NCBI GenBank assembly: GCA_002341185.1
Contig: DDNP01000026.1
Span: 9,733-73,732 of the forward strand
Direction of reading: 5' to 3'
DNA: 64,000 nt
Origin: Candidatus Neomicrothrix sp. UBA2517
GTDB taxonomy: Bacteria; Actinomycetota; Acidimicrobiia; Acidimicrobiales; UBA8592
The notes below the pieces were generated by a model that was not told the DNA's origin, did not search any database, and saw only the letters and a program-made list of their open reading frames with translations. The position numbers and the translations under genes are program-made. Shown piece after piece: positions 44,389 through 54,500 of this stretch. How positions within the stretch are numbered: the first letter of the stretch is position 1; each line of letters opens with the position of its first letter.

Positions 44389-46338
44389 CTAGATATTTTC
44401 AGGTTTGCTGAAATTCTGAAAAACAGGGACCTCATTATCTGGTTTACTAATAGAGGAATCACCGGTTCCTGCTGGGCGTGTTTTTTCTATCCCTAAGAGA
44501 GAATGAACGTCATCACTATCTAAGGTTTCTTTTTCAAGTAGTGATTTAGCTAAAGCGTCTAAGCCTGAACGGTTGTCATCAAGCAGTTTTTGGCACCGTT
44601 TTTCTGCTTCTCTAAGAATTGATTCAATCTCCTGATCAATGAGGTTAGCCATATCATCTGAGTAGTCTCTACCGCGCCCCATATCTTCCCCAAGGAAGAC
44701 TTGTTCTTGGGAGCGCCATGCCATTGGTCCGACTCGGTCGCTCATGCCCCATTCTCGAACCATTCTTCTCGCCATGTCGGTTGCCCTGGCCAAATCATCA
44801 GCAGCTCCACTAGACACTTCGCCGAATACGATATCTTCGGCGACCCGGCCTCCGAGCATCTTTACTAATTCATCCTGAACATAGCTTTTGTGCAACAAGT
44901 ACCTGTCTTCCTCAGGCAAAGTCATAGTTACACCTAATGCCATGCCTCGCGGAATTATCGATACCTTATGGAGTGGGTCGGTATTTGGCATGAGAGCAGC
45001 AGCTAAAGCGTGCCCACTTTCGTGGTAAGCAACTCGTTCTCTTTCATGGCTATTCAATACGGTTGCTTCCCTAGCCTGCCCCATTAAAACCCGATCACGA
45101 GCTTGTTCGAGATGCGTATTCTGAACTTTCTTGTCGCCTGTACGAACCGCAATTAAAGCAGCCTCATTAATAAGATTAGATAGGTCTGCGCCACTCATTC
45201 CTGGTGTGCCCCGAGCCAAGAGACTCAAATTAACATCATCATCCATTTTTTTTGTTTTTGCATGAACTTCTAGAATTTGCTCTCGATCTTCCAACTCGGG
45301 AAGAGAAACGATTACTTGTCTGTCAAATCTGCCGGGTCGGAGCAGGGCAGGATCTAGAATGTCTGGCCTGTTAGTCGCTGCCATCATTACAATGCCTTCT
45401 GTTTCTTCGAAGCCATCCATTTCCGCTAACATTTGATTCAAAGTCTGTTCACGTTCGTCATGCCCGCCTCCTAGGCCTGCGCCTCGCTTTCGCCCAATGG
45501 AGTCAATTTCGTCAATAAAAATAATTGCACTACCCATTTTGCGCGCACTTTGAAATAAGTCTCGTACTCGGCTGGCCCCAACACCAACAAACATTTCCAT
45601 GAAATCACTTCCGGTAACTGACAAGAATGGCACTCCGGCTTCACCCGCTACTGCTCTTGCGATCAAGGTCTTTCCGGTTCCGGGAGGTCCGACGAGAAGC
45701 ACTCCTTTAGGTATTCGTGCCCCTATTTCAGCGAACTTTTCAGAATCTTGCAGGAAATCTACTACTTCTTGGATTTCTTGCTTTACCCCTCTATAGCCGG
45801 CTACATCTTCAAAAGTGGTTTCGGGTCTTTCTGTCGTGTATGCCTTTGCCTTTGAACGGCCAATAGACATAATATTTCCCATTTGTCCTTGGGCTCTTCT
45901 GTTGAGCCAATAGAAAAATAGAAGAATCAGAGCTAGTGGGCCAAGGACGGGAATTATAAACCCAGTCCATATGTTTGAACCAGGAGTAAAGAATGTAAAA
46001 TCATCAATGTTTTCAAGGAAAAGTTGTTCATCTTCGCTTGAAAGTTCCAGTGGTCCTGATGTCTTGTATTTATCTTCCGAAGTCAATTGAAAAGTAATTT
46101 TTCCAGTGTTGTTATTGAATTGTGCGATTGCGACCTCCCCAGATGATACTTGTTCCCGGAATTCCTGATAGGGCAAATCTGTGGCGCCATTATTATTTAA
46201 AATATTTGGAAGGAAAAATAGGGCTAGAAGTCCTAAAGCTAGAAGATACGAGACTCTTTTTCTCCACGGGTTAGCTGTTTTAGCTTCATCATCTTCACGT
46301 GGTAGGTCCTTGGGTGCTGGGGGAAGGCTATCGCTCAT
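44389..46338 (-). CDS. ftsH: ATP-dependent zinc metalloprotease FtsH
   Basis: A 649-aa membrane AAA+ protease: two N-terminal spans (about 30-47 and 128-146), Walker A GPPGTGKT (217-224), FIDEIDSIGRKRG, the second region of homology ATNRPDILDPALLRPGRFDR and zinc motif H439-E440-S-G-H443. It degrades membrane and short-lived cytosolic proteins. ATG 46338 has a TACGAT 6 nt upstream and no ribosome site. The C-terminal tail is Ser/Pro-rich, as in other actinobacteria. Confidence 0.96.
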   Translation of the reverse strand: MSDSLPPAPKDLPREDDEAKTANPWRKRVSYLLALGLLALFFLPNILNNNGATDLPYQEFREQVSSGEVAIAQFNNNTGKITFQLTSEDKYKTSGPLELSSEDEQLFLENIDDFTFFTPGSNIWTGFIIPVLGPLALILLFFYWLNRRAQGQMGNIMSIGRSKAKAYTTERPETTFEDVAGYRGVKQEIQEVVDFLQDSEKFAEIGARIPKGVLLVGPPGTGKTLIARAVAGEAGVPFLSVTGSDFMEMFVGVGASRVRDLFQSARKMGSAIIFIDEIDSIGRKRGAGLGGGHDEREQTLNQMLAEMDGFEETEGIVMMAATNRPDILDPALLRPGRFDRQVIVSLPELEDREQILEVHAKTKKMDDDVNLSLLARGTPGMSGADLSNLINEAALIAVRTGDKKVQNTHLEQARDRVLMGQAREATVLNSHERERVAYHESGHALAAALMPNTDPLHKVSIIPRGMALGVTMTLPEEDRYLLHKSYVQDELVKMLGGRVAEDIVFGEVSSGAADDLARATDMARRMVREWGMSDRVGPMAWRSQEQVFLGEDMGRGRDYSDDMANLIDQEIESILREAEKRCQKLLDDNRSGLDALAKSLLEKETLDSDDVHSLLGIEKTRPAGTGDSSISKPDNEVPVFQNFSKPENI

Positions 46339-46350
46339 ATATATATCGTA
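46339..46350 (-). promoter_or_regulatory. -10 box of a probable leaderless ftsH mRNA
   Basis: On the minus strand TACGAT (46350-46345) is followed by ATATAT and ATG 46338, with no ribosome site. Confidence 0.45.
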
Positions 46351-46430
46351 GTGGAATTCATGTCCATTGAATCAGTCAAGCATCAGATGTTGCGAGTTTC
46401 TTGTCACATGAAATGTGATTCAGAGGGGTT

Positions 46431-47243
46431 TTGGTTAGTCTTATCAATGTGGTTGGTGCTACTAGTTCTGATAATGGATCTCCACGCCAAGAATATACTT
46501 TTCCACCCTCAGGTCGGTTAGAGAATGATTGGCGAAAGTGGGGATTCGGACAAGTCATTCTTGGGTACGGCCTGAGTTTATTAGCATCAATTCTTACGCT
46601 CAGCCTTATTTTGGCCCTCACTGATTTCAAAGATTGGGACGACCTTCCTATGTGGGGTGTTTCTCTCGTGGGGTTATCACAGCAACTTGTTTTGATAGCA
46701 GTTGTAGTCATAGCTGCAGGTATTTCTGGTGACAGCCTGCAAAAAGATTTTCTTCTTCAGTCTACTTCCGCCGATGCTATCAAAGGACTATCATTCGGCG
46801 TAGCTTCGCAACTTATTGTTGTCCCAGTTGTGACTTACCCTTTTATATGGCTTTTTAACATTGATGCCGAGAAGATAAGTGAACCCGCTAGGGAGTTGAG
46901 TGATAAAGCTACTTCTCCGGTAGGAATTCTTGCGATCATCATTACTGTGGGTGTGTTGGCCCCAATTGCCGAGGAACTTTTCTTTCGGGGGCTTCTCTAT
47001 GGAGCCATTAGAAAAAGAGGGGACTTCCCAAGCAATGGAAGAAAAACAATTTGGTTCTCAATAATCATATCTTCAGCAATCTTCTCTGCTATTCATTTCC
47101 AACTGCTTCTCTTCCCAGCCTTATTTGTAGTGGGAATTATCTTTGCTTGGATATACGAAAAATATCAAAGGTTAGCGCCAGCGATCTGGGCACATGTTGG
47201 TTTTAATGCAACTACGTTATTGTCTCTTTTGGTATTGGACTAA
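46431..47243 (+). CDS. CPBP-family intramembrane metalloprotease
   Basis: A protein of up to 270 aa with about seven spans. The CPBP (Abi/Rce1) motifs are APIAEELFFRG (Glu-Glu...Arg), SAIHFQ and WAHVGFNA with two metal-binding His. Such proteases process membrane proteins or prenylated peptides; bacterial substrates are mostly unknown. The start is uncertain: TTG 46431 has AGAGG 4 nt upstream, and GTG 46449 is an alternative. It diverges from ftsH. Confidence 0.87.
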   Translation: MVSLINVVGATSSDNGSPRQEYTFPPSGRLENDWRKWGFGQVILGYGLSLLASILTLSLILALTDFKDWDDLPMWGVSLVGLSQQLVLIAVVVIAAGISGDSLQKDFLLQSTSADAIKGLSFGVASQLIVVPVVTYPFIWLFNIDAEKISEPARELSDKATSPVGILAIIITVGVLAPIAEELFFRGLLYGAIRKRGDFPSNGRKTIWFSIIISSAIFSAIHFQLLLFPALFVVGIIFAWIYEKYQRLAPAIWAHVGFNATTLLSLLVLD

Positions 47244-47287
47244 TGAAATTCACTCATTACTAGCGTGTGGTAAGGGCCACTTTTCGC

Positions 47288-47299
47288 TAACTTAAATGT
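47288..47299 (+). promoter_or_regulatory. -10 box of a probable leaderless manB mRNA
   Basis: TAACTT at 47288-47293 is followed by AAATGT and ATG 47300, with no ribosome site. Confidence 0.4.
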
Positions 47300-48688
47300 A
47301 TGGCTGATATAGACGAAATTTTTAAATCGTATGACATACGAGGCTTGCATCCTCAAGAAATTGATGGTGATATTTGTCAAAGGGTCGGTTCGGCATTTGC
47401 AAGATTTTTGCTAGAGGAAGATCCACAGACCAGCCAAGTCGTAGTTGGAATTGATATGCGGTCATCGTCAATAACGCTATCAGAACGATTCATTAGTGGG
47501 GTTGTAGAACTCGGTTTGGACATTCTATTTCTAGGTTTAAGTTCAACCGACATGCTCTATTATGCATCAGGGGTGCTAGGGGTTCCGGGAGCAATCTTCA
47601 CAGCTTCACATAACCCTGCAGAGTACAACGGGATTAAATTATGTAGAGCCTTTGCCGTCCCCGTTGGGGAAGGCTCTGGATTGGAACGAATAAAGTTGCT
47701 CTGTAGTGAACAAGATGAAAGTCAAGCTAAAAATGTTGGCAGTATTCGCAACATCAACCTTCTTGATGACTTCACGCATCATGTTCTTAGTTTTGTGGAT
47801 CCTAATTTGATAGTTAATCAACGGATTGTGGCAGATACTGCAAATGGTATGGGTGGTTTAGTCGTACCTGCCGTTTTCGAACATGTCCCTTCGCAAATTG
47901 AGATTCTGTATGAGGAACTTGATGGAAGTTTTCCAAATCACCCAGCTGATCCTTTGAATCACGAGAATTTGGATGACCTGATCGATAAAGTCCTTGATTC
48001 GCGTGCAGATGTGGGTCTCGCATTTGATGGTGATGCAGATCGGGTTTTTCTTATCGATGAGATGGGAATACCTCTATCGGGCTCAGTTACAACTGCAATT
48101 GTTGCAAAAAGCATTCTTAGTCATAAGCCTGACGCTACGGTTATACACAATCTAATTTGTTCTCAAGTCGTACCAGAGGTGATTCTTGAAAACGGTGGTA
48201 AAGCTGTTCGTAGTAGAGTAGGGCACTCTCACATAAAGAAATTAATGGCTGAAACTGATGCAGAGTTCGCAGGGGAGCACTCTGGTCACTACTACTTTAA
48301 AAGGAATTTTCGGGCTGATTCGGGAATCATTGCAGCCCTGATAGTTCTTGAATATATGTCGCGAAATAATGAGCCACTTTCCAAACTTCGTGAGCAATAT
48401 GACACTTATAGTTCAACCGGAGAGATAAATTTCAAAATCAATGATCAAGAGAATTTGCTGAAAACCATTGAACAAGAATTTACAAGCGAAGACTGCGATT
48501 TTCTTGATGGGCTTACAGTAAATTCTTCTAACTGGTGGTTCAACCTCCGTTCTTCAAACACAGAACCACTGGTTAGGTTAAATCTTGAGGCGAAAAGCCA
48601 AATTATTCGCGACGAGATACTGAATGTTTTGCAAGGCATTATTAGTAGTTTCACTCTCGACGATGCGATTCGAGACACGACCCGTTAA
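47300..48688 (+). CDS. manB: Phosphomannomutase/phosphoglucomutase
   Basis: A 462-aa alpha-D-phosphohexomutase: FKSYDIRG at the N-terminus, the phosphoserine loop TASHNP (101-106, S103), the metal loop FDGDADRVF, GEHSGHYYF sugar-binding loop and the C-terminal RSSNTEP phosphate loop. It makes mannose-1-phosphate for GDP-mannose, feeding gmd/rmd and mannosylation. In Mycobacterium the matching gene lies in the same block before sahH, which supports the mannose role. Confidence 0.92.
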   Translation: MADIDEIFKSYDIRGLHPQEIDGDICQRVGSAFARFLLEEDPQTSQVVVGIDMRSSSITLSERFISGVVELGLDILFLGLSSTDMLYYASGVLGVPGAIFTASHNPAEYNGIKLCRAFAVPVGEGSGLERIKLLCSEQDESQAKNVGSIRNINLLDDFTHHVLSFVDPNLIVNQRIVADTANGMGGLVVPAVFEHVPSQIEILYEELDGSFPNHPADPLNHENLDDLIDKVLDSRADVGLAFDGDADRVFLIDEMGIPLSGSVTTAIVAKSILSHKPDATVIHNLICSQVVPEVILENGGKAVRSRVGHSHIKKLMAETDAEFAGEHSGHYYFKRNFRADSGIIAALIVLEYMSRNNEPLSKLREQYDTYSSTGEINFKINDQENLLKTIEQEFTSEDCDFLDGLTVNSSNWWFNLRSSNTEPLVRLNLEAKSQIIRDEILNVLQGIISSFTLDDAIRDTTR

Positions 48689-48697
48689 GGTTGCTGT

Positions 48698-48898
48698 ATG
48701 AGCTTAGACCCTGAACTAATAAAAATTTTAGCTTGCCCAGAGGATAAAAAAGATTTGATCTATGTCACTGAAGAGCAGGTGCTTTATAACCCGAGACTGC
48801 AGAAAGCCTATGATATTCGTAACGGAATTCCTGTATTGCTCATTTCCGAATCCCGAAAAATATCAGATGACGTTCATCAACGGTATATACAACTTTAA
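48698..48898 (+). CDS. Trm112-like small protein
   Basis: A 66-aa protein with LIKILACPEDKKDL and a final NGIPVLLISESR, the pattern of Trm112-family proteins. Only one Cys is present, so the zinc site of eukaryotic Trm112 is incomplete, as in many bacterial members. Its role is unknown; eukaryotic Trm112 activates methyltransferases. It starts 9 nt after manB and is followed by ahcY, as in other actinobacteria. Confidence 0.8.
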   Translation: MSLDPELIKILACPEDKKDLIYVTEEQVLYNPRLQKAYDIRNGIPVLLISESRKISDDVHQRYIQL

Positions 48899-49038
48899 GT
48901 CTCAGGATTGGGCAACTTTAGGCCTTCGATTTACCAATGCATCAAGTGCCAAATTTTGTTTTGGGCAATAGCATGGTAACAGCTGCAATAGAGTCAGATG
49001 ACCTCAGCTACTGAACTTAAATTCTGAAAGGCTTGGTC

Positions 49039-50478
49039 ATGGCAGATAATGATTTTAGAGTAGCGGACATATCGCTAGCTGAATTCGGTAGGAAAGAAAT
49101 ACGTCTTGCTGAAAACGAAATGCCTGGTTTAATGGCTCTTCGAGCTGAATTAGCAGATGAGAAACCATTAGCCGGAGCGAGAATTGCGGGATCATTGCAC
49201 ATGACAGTTCAAACTGCTGTCTTGATTGAGACCCTTGTTGAATTGGGTGCAGGGGTGAGATGGGTCTCTTGCAATATATTCTCCACCCAAGATCATGCTG
49301 CCGCAGCTGTTGCAGTTGGCCCCTTAGGGACAAGCGAGAATCCGTTGGGAATTCCAGTTTTTGCTTGGAAAGGTGAAACCTTGGAAGAATACTGGTGGGC
49401 TACCGAGCAACTTTTCCGTTGGCCAAATGGGAAGGGGCCTAATCTAATTCTTGACGACGGTGGCGATGCGACATTAATGGTCCACAAAGGACTTGAATAT
49501 CAAGGTCTCGGAAATATTCCAATTCCGGAAGAGGAAGATTCTGAAGAGTGGAAGGTATTTCTTAATCGGATGCAGCTCATTGCAGATACTGAAAGTATAG
49601 ATTGGGAATTGATTAGTGAATCAATCAGGGGAGTTTCCGAGGAGACTACAACAGGAGTTCACAGACTATATCAAATGCAAAGCGAATCTTCTCTGCTTTT
49701 TCCGGCAATAAACGTCAATGACTCCGTAACTAAATCGAAATTTGATAATTTGTATGGATGTCGTCATTCACTCATAGATGGAATAAATAGAGCTACAGAT
49801 ATCATGATAGGTGGAAAAGTCGCCTGCGTACTAGGATACGGCGACGTTGGAAAGGGATGTGCAGCTTCCCTCGCAGGTCAAGGAGCGCGTGTGGTAGTCA
49901 CAGAAGTTGATCCAATATGCGCGTTACAAGCCGCAATGGAGGGTTACCAAGTAGTTCGACTTGAAGATGTTATGGAAACTGCAGACATCTTTATCACTGC
50001 AACAGGTAATAAAGACATAATTACAGCACAACATATGGCAAGAATGAAGCACCAAGCTATTGTCGGGAATATCGGACATTTCGATAACGAAATTGATATG
50101 GCTGGTCTTCAACAAATGTCAGATGTCCAACGAGTGAATATAAAACCACAAGTTGACGAGTTTGTTTTTCCTGATGGGCATTCAGTTATTGTTCTTTCAG
50201 AGGGTCGCCTTCTTAACCTAGGGAATGCTACTGGTCATCCAAGTTTCGTTATGAGCTGTAGCTTTACGAATCAAGTAATGGCACAGATTGATTTACATCA
50301 AAATGCTGAAGAGTACAAAAATGAAGTGATCACGCTTCCTAAAGCTCTTGATGAGAAAGTAGCTAGACTTCACTTAGATTCGCTTGGTGTTCGGCTTACG
50401 GAGTTGACGGAAGAACAAGCTGACTACATAGATGTAGACGTTAATGGTCCGTTCAAATCAGCTCACTACCGCTACTAA
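49039..50478 (+). CDS. ahcY: S-adenosylhomocysteinase
   Basis: A 479-aa SAH hydrolase that splits S-adenosylhomocysteine to adenosine and homocysteine. It shows FDNLYGCRHSLIDGINRATD, the NAD motif GYGDVGKGCAAS, NIGHFDNEID and the C-terminal GPFKSAHYRY with the conserved Lys and Tyr. ATG 49039 has AAAGG 7 nt upstream and is preferred over TTG 49033. Its length and the internal insert EEEDSEEWKVFLNRM fit the long bacterial form. No SAH riboswitch pattern is visible upstream. Confidence 0.95.
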   Translation: MADNDFRVADISLAEFGRKEIRLAENEMPGLMALRAELADEKPLAGARIAGSLHMTVQTAVLIETLVELGAGVRWVSCNIFSTQDHAAAAVAVGPLGTSENPLGIPVFAWKGETLEEYWWATEQLFRWPNGKGPNLILDDGGDATLMVHKGLEYQGLGNIPIPEEEDSEEWKVFLNRMQLIADTESIDWELISESIRGVSEETTTGVHRLYQMQSESSLLFPAINVNDSVTKSKFDNLYGCRHSLIDGINRATDIMIGGKVACVLGYGDVGKGCAASLAGQGARVVVTEVDPICALQAAMEGYQVVRLEDVMETADIFITATGNKDIITAQHMARMKHQAIVGNIGHFDNEIDMAGLQQMSDVQRVNIKPQVDEFVFPDGHSVIVLSEGRLLNLGNATGHPSFVMSCSFTNQVMAQIDLHQNAEEYKNEVITLPKALDEKVARLHLDSLGVRLTELTEEQADYIDVDVNGPFKSAHYRY

Positions 50479-50537
50479 ACTTCGCTGATACGCTTATATT
50501 GTTAAAGCATTGTCCATGAATCTGGAGCTTGAAAGCC

Positions 50538-53279
50538 TTGAGTAAAAATCCAATCAAAAAAATTCTCCGTTCTGGAGAAGGGAAAAAATTAAAAATTCTT
50601 CAAGACCTAGTTCCAGATATTAATGAGATGGAGCAAGATCTCCAAAAACTAACTGATGATGAGCTCAGGGCGAAAACATCAGAATTCAAAACGCGTGTTT
50701 CCCAAGGAGAAAGCATAAATGCACTCCTTATTGAAGCATTTGGAGTTGTCAGAGAAGCATCGAATCGCGTGCTTGGGCAAAGACATTATGATGTGCAACT
50801 TATCGGTGGAGCAGCCCTCCATTTCGGTTGGGTGGCTGAGATGAAAACAGGTGAAGGGAAAACTCTCACTTCAACATTGCCTATTTATCTGAATGCTTTA
50901 TCAGGCAAAGGCGTCCACGTCGTAACAGTGAACGATTACCTAGCTACTCGTGATGCAGAGTGGATGGGGCAGATATATAAGTGGTTGGGATTAGATGTTG
51001 GCTTGGTAGTCCCTGGAAATAGAAATACTGAATATAAGCGCGCACAATATGCTGCCGACATAACATATGGAACCAACAACGAACTGGGTTTTGATTACCT
51101 CCGTGACAATATGACCATGTCATTGGAACATAAAGTACAAAGAGGTCACAATTACTGCATAGTTGACGAAATTGACAGCATTCTCATAGACGAAGCTAGA
51201 ACTCCACTGATAATAAGTGGAAAATTAGCAGATGCTACAAAAACTTATTATCAGTTCGCATCAATTGTTCAACGTTTAAATCGGGATGAACATTATGAGG
51301 TCGATGAAGAGAAGAGAACAGTTGCTCCAACAGAAAGTGGAGTAACTGCAGTTGAAAAGGCTCTTGGTGTAGAGAATCTTTACGAGGGCGTGTCTGCGAA
51401 TCTTGTTCACCAATTTCAAGTTGCATTAAAAGCAAAGGAACTTTTTCATAAAGATAAGGAATATATCATCGCTAATGGAGAAGTAAAGATAGTCGATGAG
51501 TTCACCGGGCGCGTTCTTGACGGTAGGAGATGGAGTGATGGTCTTCATCAGGCGGTAGAAGCGAAGGAAGGAGTAGCAATCAAAGAGGAAAATCAAACTC
51601 TTGCAACTATTACACTTCAAAATTACTTCCGTCTTTACGAGAAACTAGCTGGTATGACAGGGACGGCAGAAACAGAAGCAGCAGAGTTCTATAACACCTA
51701 CGGCTTACATGTCGTTCCGATCCCCACCAACCTCCCGATAGTAAGAAAAGACGAAGTTGACTACATCTACAGGTCTGAAATGGGGAAATACAACGCTTTG
51801 GTAGATGATATTGCTGAACGTAATGATAAGGGTCAACCAATACTTGTTGGGACAATATCAGTAGAAAACTCCGAACTAGTTTCTGACTTGCTTAACAAAA
51901 GAGGAATACAGCATAACGTATTGAATGCCAAACTTCATGCGAAAGAGGCTGATGTAGTGGCACAAGCTGGGCGAATAGGGTCAGTCACTGTGGCGACAAA
52001 CATGGCTGGGCGTGGAGTAGACATTATCTTAGGAGGAAACCCAGAAGCTTTAGCCGAAAGAGACCTTAGGTCTGAGGGGTTAGATCCCTCCGATACGAAG
52101 GGAAGCAACCGCCTCAATGAAATCTTTGAGAATTATCAAACTGTGTGTTCTCAGGAAGGAAATAAAGTCAAAGAACTGGGGGGTCTCTATGTTCTTGGAA
52201 CCGAACGGCACGATAGCCGCCGTATTGACAATCAATTAAGAGGACGTTCGGGTAGGCAGGGTGATCCTGGTGAGTCTCGGTTTTACCTTTCTTTAGAAGA
52301 CGAACTTATGAGGCTCTTTGCTACAGGTGCTATGGATTTTGTAATGAAAAAAGCGTTACCTGATGATGCCCCCTTGGGTGATAAATTCGTGTCAAAAGCG
52401 ATAGAAAGAGCGCAGAATACAGTGGAGCAGCGAAATGCTGAAGTCCGAAAAAATGTGCTCAAATACGATGAAGTAATGAATGAGCAGCGAAAGGTTATCT
52501 ATGCTCGTCGAAACGAAATCCTGAGTGGGGAAAACCTCAAAGAGGATACGATTAACTGCTTTGCGGCAGCGATAGATGAAGCATTAAATAGCTATTGCCC
52601 AACTGAACACAAAGATGATTGGGATCTCGAAGGCTTACTGAATGCTCTTCAGGCATTATGGCCCCACAAAATAGAATTATCCGATTTGAATATACATGAC
52701 GATATAAATGCTGTCTATGAAGAAACAATGGAAAGAGCAATACAGTTCTATGGGCAGCGAGAAGAGGATCTTACACCTGAGATCATGAGGCAAGTTGAGG
52801 GGCAAATTATGTTGCGTATCCTTGATCAACGATGGAGGGACCACTTGTACTCGATGGACTACCTAAAAGAAGGAATTCATCTGAGGGCAATGGGGCAAAA
52901 AAATCCTCTAACAGAATGGCAACGCGAAGGCTTTGAGATGTTTGAAACAATGATGGAGTCTGTGAGCGAAGACTTCGTAAAGTACGTTAGCCATATAGAA
53001 GTAGGCGATAATACAAACGCAAAGAATGATACGAATGCTCTTGATCAATCACAAAATGTCCAATACTCGGGGACTGATGAAATAGCCTCTGGGGCGATCT
53101 CTGCGATAAGTTCAAATAAACCTGCAGAAACCCTAATTGGCAATGCGCCTGCGGTGGTTGAAGAAAGCAAATCGACTAAACAGCAGACGGTAGTGAAGAG
53201 TGATTTTGATAAGACCGGTAGGAATGACCCTTGCCCCTGTGGCTCAGGGAAGAAATTCAAGCAATGCTGCGGACGTTAA
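50538..53279 (+). CDS. secA: Protein translocase ATPase SecA
   Basis: A 913-aa SecA that drives preprotein export through SecYEG. It shows Walker A MKTGEGKT (102-109), DEIDSILIDEARTP, TNMAGRGVDI, GTERHDSRRIDNQLRGRSGRQGD-type region, and a C-terminal zinc motif CPCGSGKKFKQCC. The TTG at 50538 gives MSKNPIKKILRSGEG, aligned with the family start, with GGAG 10 nt upstream; a TTG at 50529 is too close to that site. It is the housekeeping SecA1 type, judging by the zinc tail. Confidence 0.96.
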   Translation: MSKNPIKKILRSGEGKKLKILQDLVPDINEMEQDLQKLTDDELRAKTSEFKTRVSQGESINALLIEAFGVVREASNRVLGQRHYDVQLIGGAALHFGWVAEMKTGEGKTLTSTLPIYLNALSGKGVHVVTVNDYLATRDAEWMGQIYKWLGLDVGLVVPGNRNTEYKRAQYAADITYGTNNELGFDYLRDNMTMSLEHKVQRGHNYCIVDEIDSILIDEARTPLIISGKLADATKTYYQFASIVQRLNRDEHYEVDEEKRTVAPTESGVTAVEKALGVENLYEGVSANLVHQFQVALKAKELFHKDKEYIIANGEVKIVDEFTGRVLDGRRWSDGLHQAVEAKEGVAIKEENQTLATITLQNYFRLYEKLAGMTGTAETEAAEFYNTYGLHVVPIPTNLPIVRKDEVDYIYRSEMGKYNALVDDIAERNDKGQPILVGTISVENSELVSDLLNKRGIQHNVLNAKLHAKEADVVAQAGRIGSVTVATNMAGRGVDIILGGNPEALAERDLRSEGLDPSDTKGSNRLNEIFENYQTVCSQEGNKVKELGGLYVLGTERHDSRRIDNQLRGRSGRQGDPGESRFYLSLEDELMRLFATGAMDFVMKKALPDDAPLGDKFVSKAIERAQNTVEQRNAEVRKNVLKYDEVMNEQRKVIYARRNEILSGENLKEDTINCFAAAIDEALNSYCPTEHKDDWDLEGLLNALQALWPHKIELSDLNIHDDINAVYEETMERAIQFYGQREEDLTPEIMRQVEGQIMLRILDQRWRDHLYSMDYLKEGIHLRAMGQKNPLTEWQREGFEMFETMMESVSEDFVKYVSHIEVGDNTNAKNDTNALDQSQNVQYSGTDEIASGAISAISSNKPAETLIGNAPAVVEESKSTKQQTVVKSDFDKTGRNDPCPCGSGKKFKQCCGR

Positions 53280-53313
53280 TTTATCTTAAACTTAACTAAT
53301 TAAGACTCTAGAG

Positions 53314-53325
53314 TAAGATTTTTCT
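53314..53325 (+). promoter_or_regulatory. -10 box of a probable leaderless prfB mRNA
   Basis: TAAGAT at 53314-53319 is followed by TTTTCT and ATG 53326. A TTAACT about 16 nt upstream could be the -35 box. No ribosome site is present. Confidence 0.45.
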
Positions 53326-54438
53326 ATGTCCGATTCACTACCCGACCTTCAAGAAGCTAAGAAGAGACTTCAGGAAGCTTCAGCGTATTTACGAATTGAA
53401 GAGATTGCAGACAGAAGAGTTGAACTTGAAGACCTAGTAGCTCAGCCAGGCTTCTGGGATGACCCTATTGGCGCTAGAAAATTCAGTCAGGAACTAGCAG
53501 GGATTTCAGAGGACGTGGCTAAATATGAATCCTTAGAACTCAAAATTGAAGATGCAGAAACGCTTGTTGACCTAGCTATCGAAGAAGATGATAACAGTAT
53601 TCTCACAGAGGCTTCACAGTTAATGAGCGATATTGAAAATGAATTCAGTGAACTTGAACTTCGGTCACTTTTCACGGGGGAACACGACGAGAGAGATGCC
53701 GTCTGTCATATCCAATCTGGGGAGGGAGGGACTGAAGCACAAGACTGGGCCGAGATGCTACTTAGGATGTACCAACGGTGGGCGGATCAAAAAGGTTTAT
53801 CATTCGATATTACAGCCATATCAGAAGGGACTGAAGCGGGAGTCTCATCAGCAGAATTTATAGTTACAGGTAGAAGAGCTTATGGAATGCTTCAATCTGA
53901 ACATGGGGTTCATCGGCTAGTTAGAATCTCTCCATTCAATAAGCAGGCGAATCGGCACACATCTTTTGCTTCAATGCATGTTGTTCCGTTCTTTGAAGAG
54001 GTGCCAGAACAAATTGAGATTGATGAAACAGAGCTTCGGATCGATACCTACAGATCGTCTGGAGCTGGGGGTCAACACGTAAATGTAACCGATTCAGCAG
54101 TTAGGGTAACCCATCTTCCAACAGGTGTCGTTGTTTCATGTCAAAACGAGCGTAGCCAGCACCAGAATAAAGAAAAATGTATGCAAATGCTGGCTTCCAA
54201 GCTGCACGACCTTGAACGCCAGCTAAGAAATGATGAAATAGCAAGTATTAGTGGTGAAAATAAAAATGTTGGTTTCGGGAGTCAAATCAGATCATATGTT
54301 ATGCAGCCCTATCAAATGGTTAAAGACTTGCGAACTAATTATGAGATCGGCGCCGTAGAAAATGTTCTAAATGGGGGTATTGACCCTTTCATCGAATCGT
54401 ATTTACAATGGGCGCGATCTGAATCGCAGGGAACCTAG
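53326..54438 (+). CDS. prfB: Peptide chain release factor 2
   Basis: A 370-aa RF2 reading UAA and UGA: the stop-codon-recognition tripeptide SPF (202-204) and the GGQ loop (248-250) in AGGQHVNVTDSAVRVTH. The gene is one frame from ATG 53326, without the programmed frameshift found near the start of many prfB genes. It is followed by ftsE and ftsX, the same order as in Mycobacterium. Confidence 0.96.
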   Translation: MSDSLPDLQEAKKRLQEASAYLRIEEIADRRVELEDLVAQPGFWDDPIGARKFSQELAGISEDVAKYESLELKIEDAETLVDLAIEEDDNSILTEASQLMSDIENEFSELELRSLFTGEHDERDAVCHIQSGEGGTEAQDWAEMLLRMYQRWADQKGLSFDITAISEGTEAGVSSAEFIVTGRRAYGMLQSEHGVHRLVRISPFNKQANRHTSFASMHVVPFFEEVPEQIEIDETELRIDTYRSSGAGGQHVNVTDSAVRVTHLPTGVVVSCQNERSQHQNKEKCMQMLASKLHDLERQLRNDEIASISGENKNVGFGSQIRSYVMQPYQMVKDLRTNYEIGAVENVLNGGIDPFIESYLQWARSESQGT

Positions 54439-54500
54439 AAGAGCTACCGGACTAAATCATCTAGCGATGCTATCGTCATGGAAAAGCCATAGGGGACTGA

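Noticed and set aside
48899..49038. SAH-type riboswitch before ahcY
   Set aside because: I looked for its conserved core and hairpins and found none; the gap is short and unstructured by eye.
53326..53440. Programmed frameshift in prfB
   Set aside because: The gene is one continuous frame, with no in-frame TGA or slippery CTT-T site near the start.
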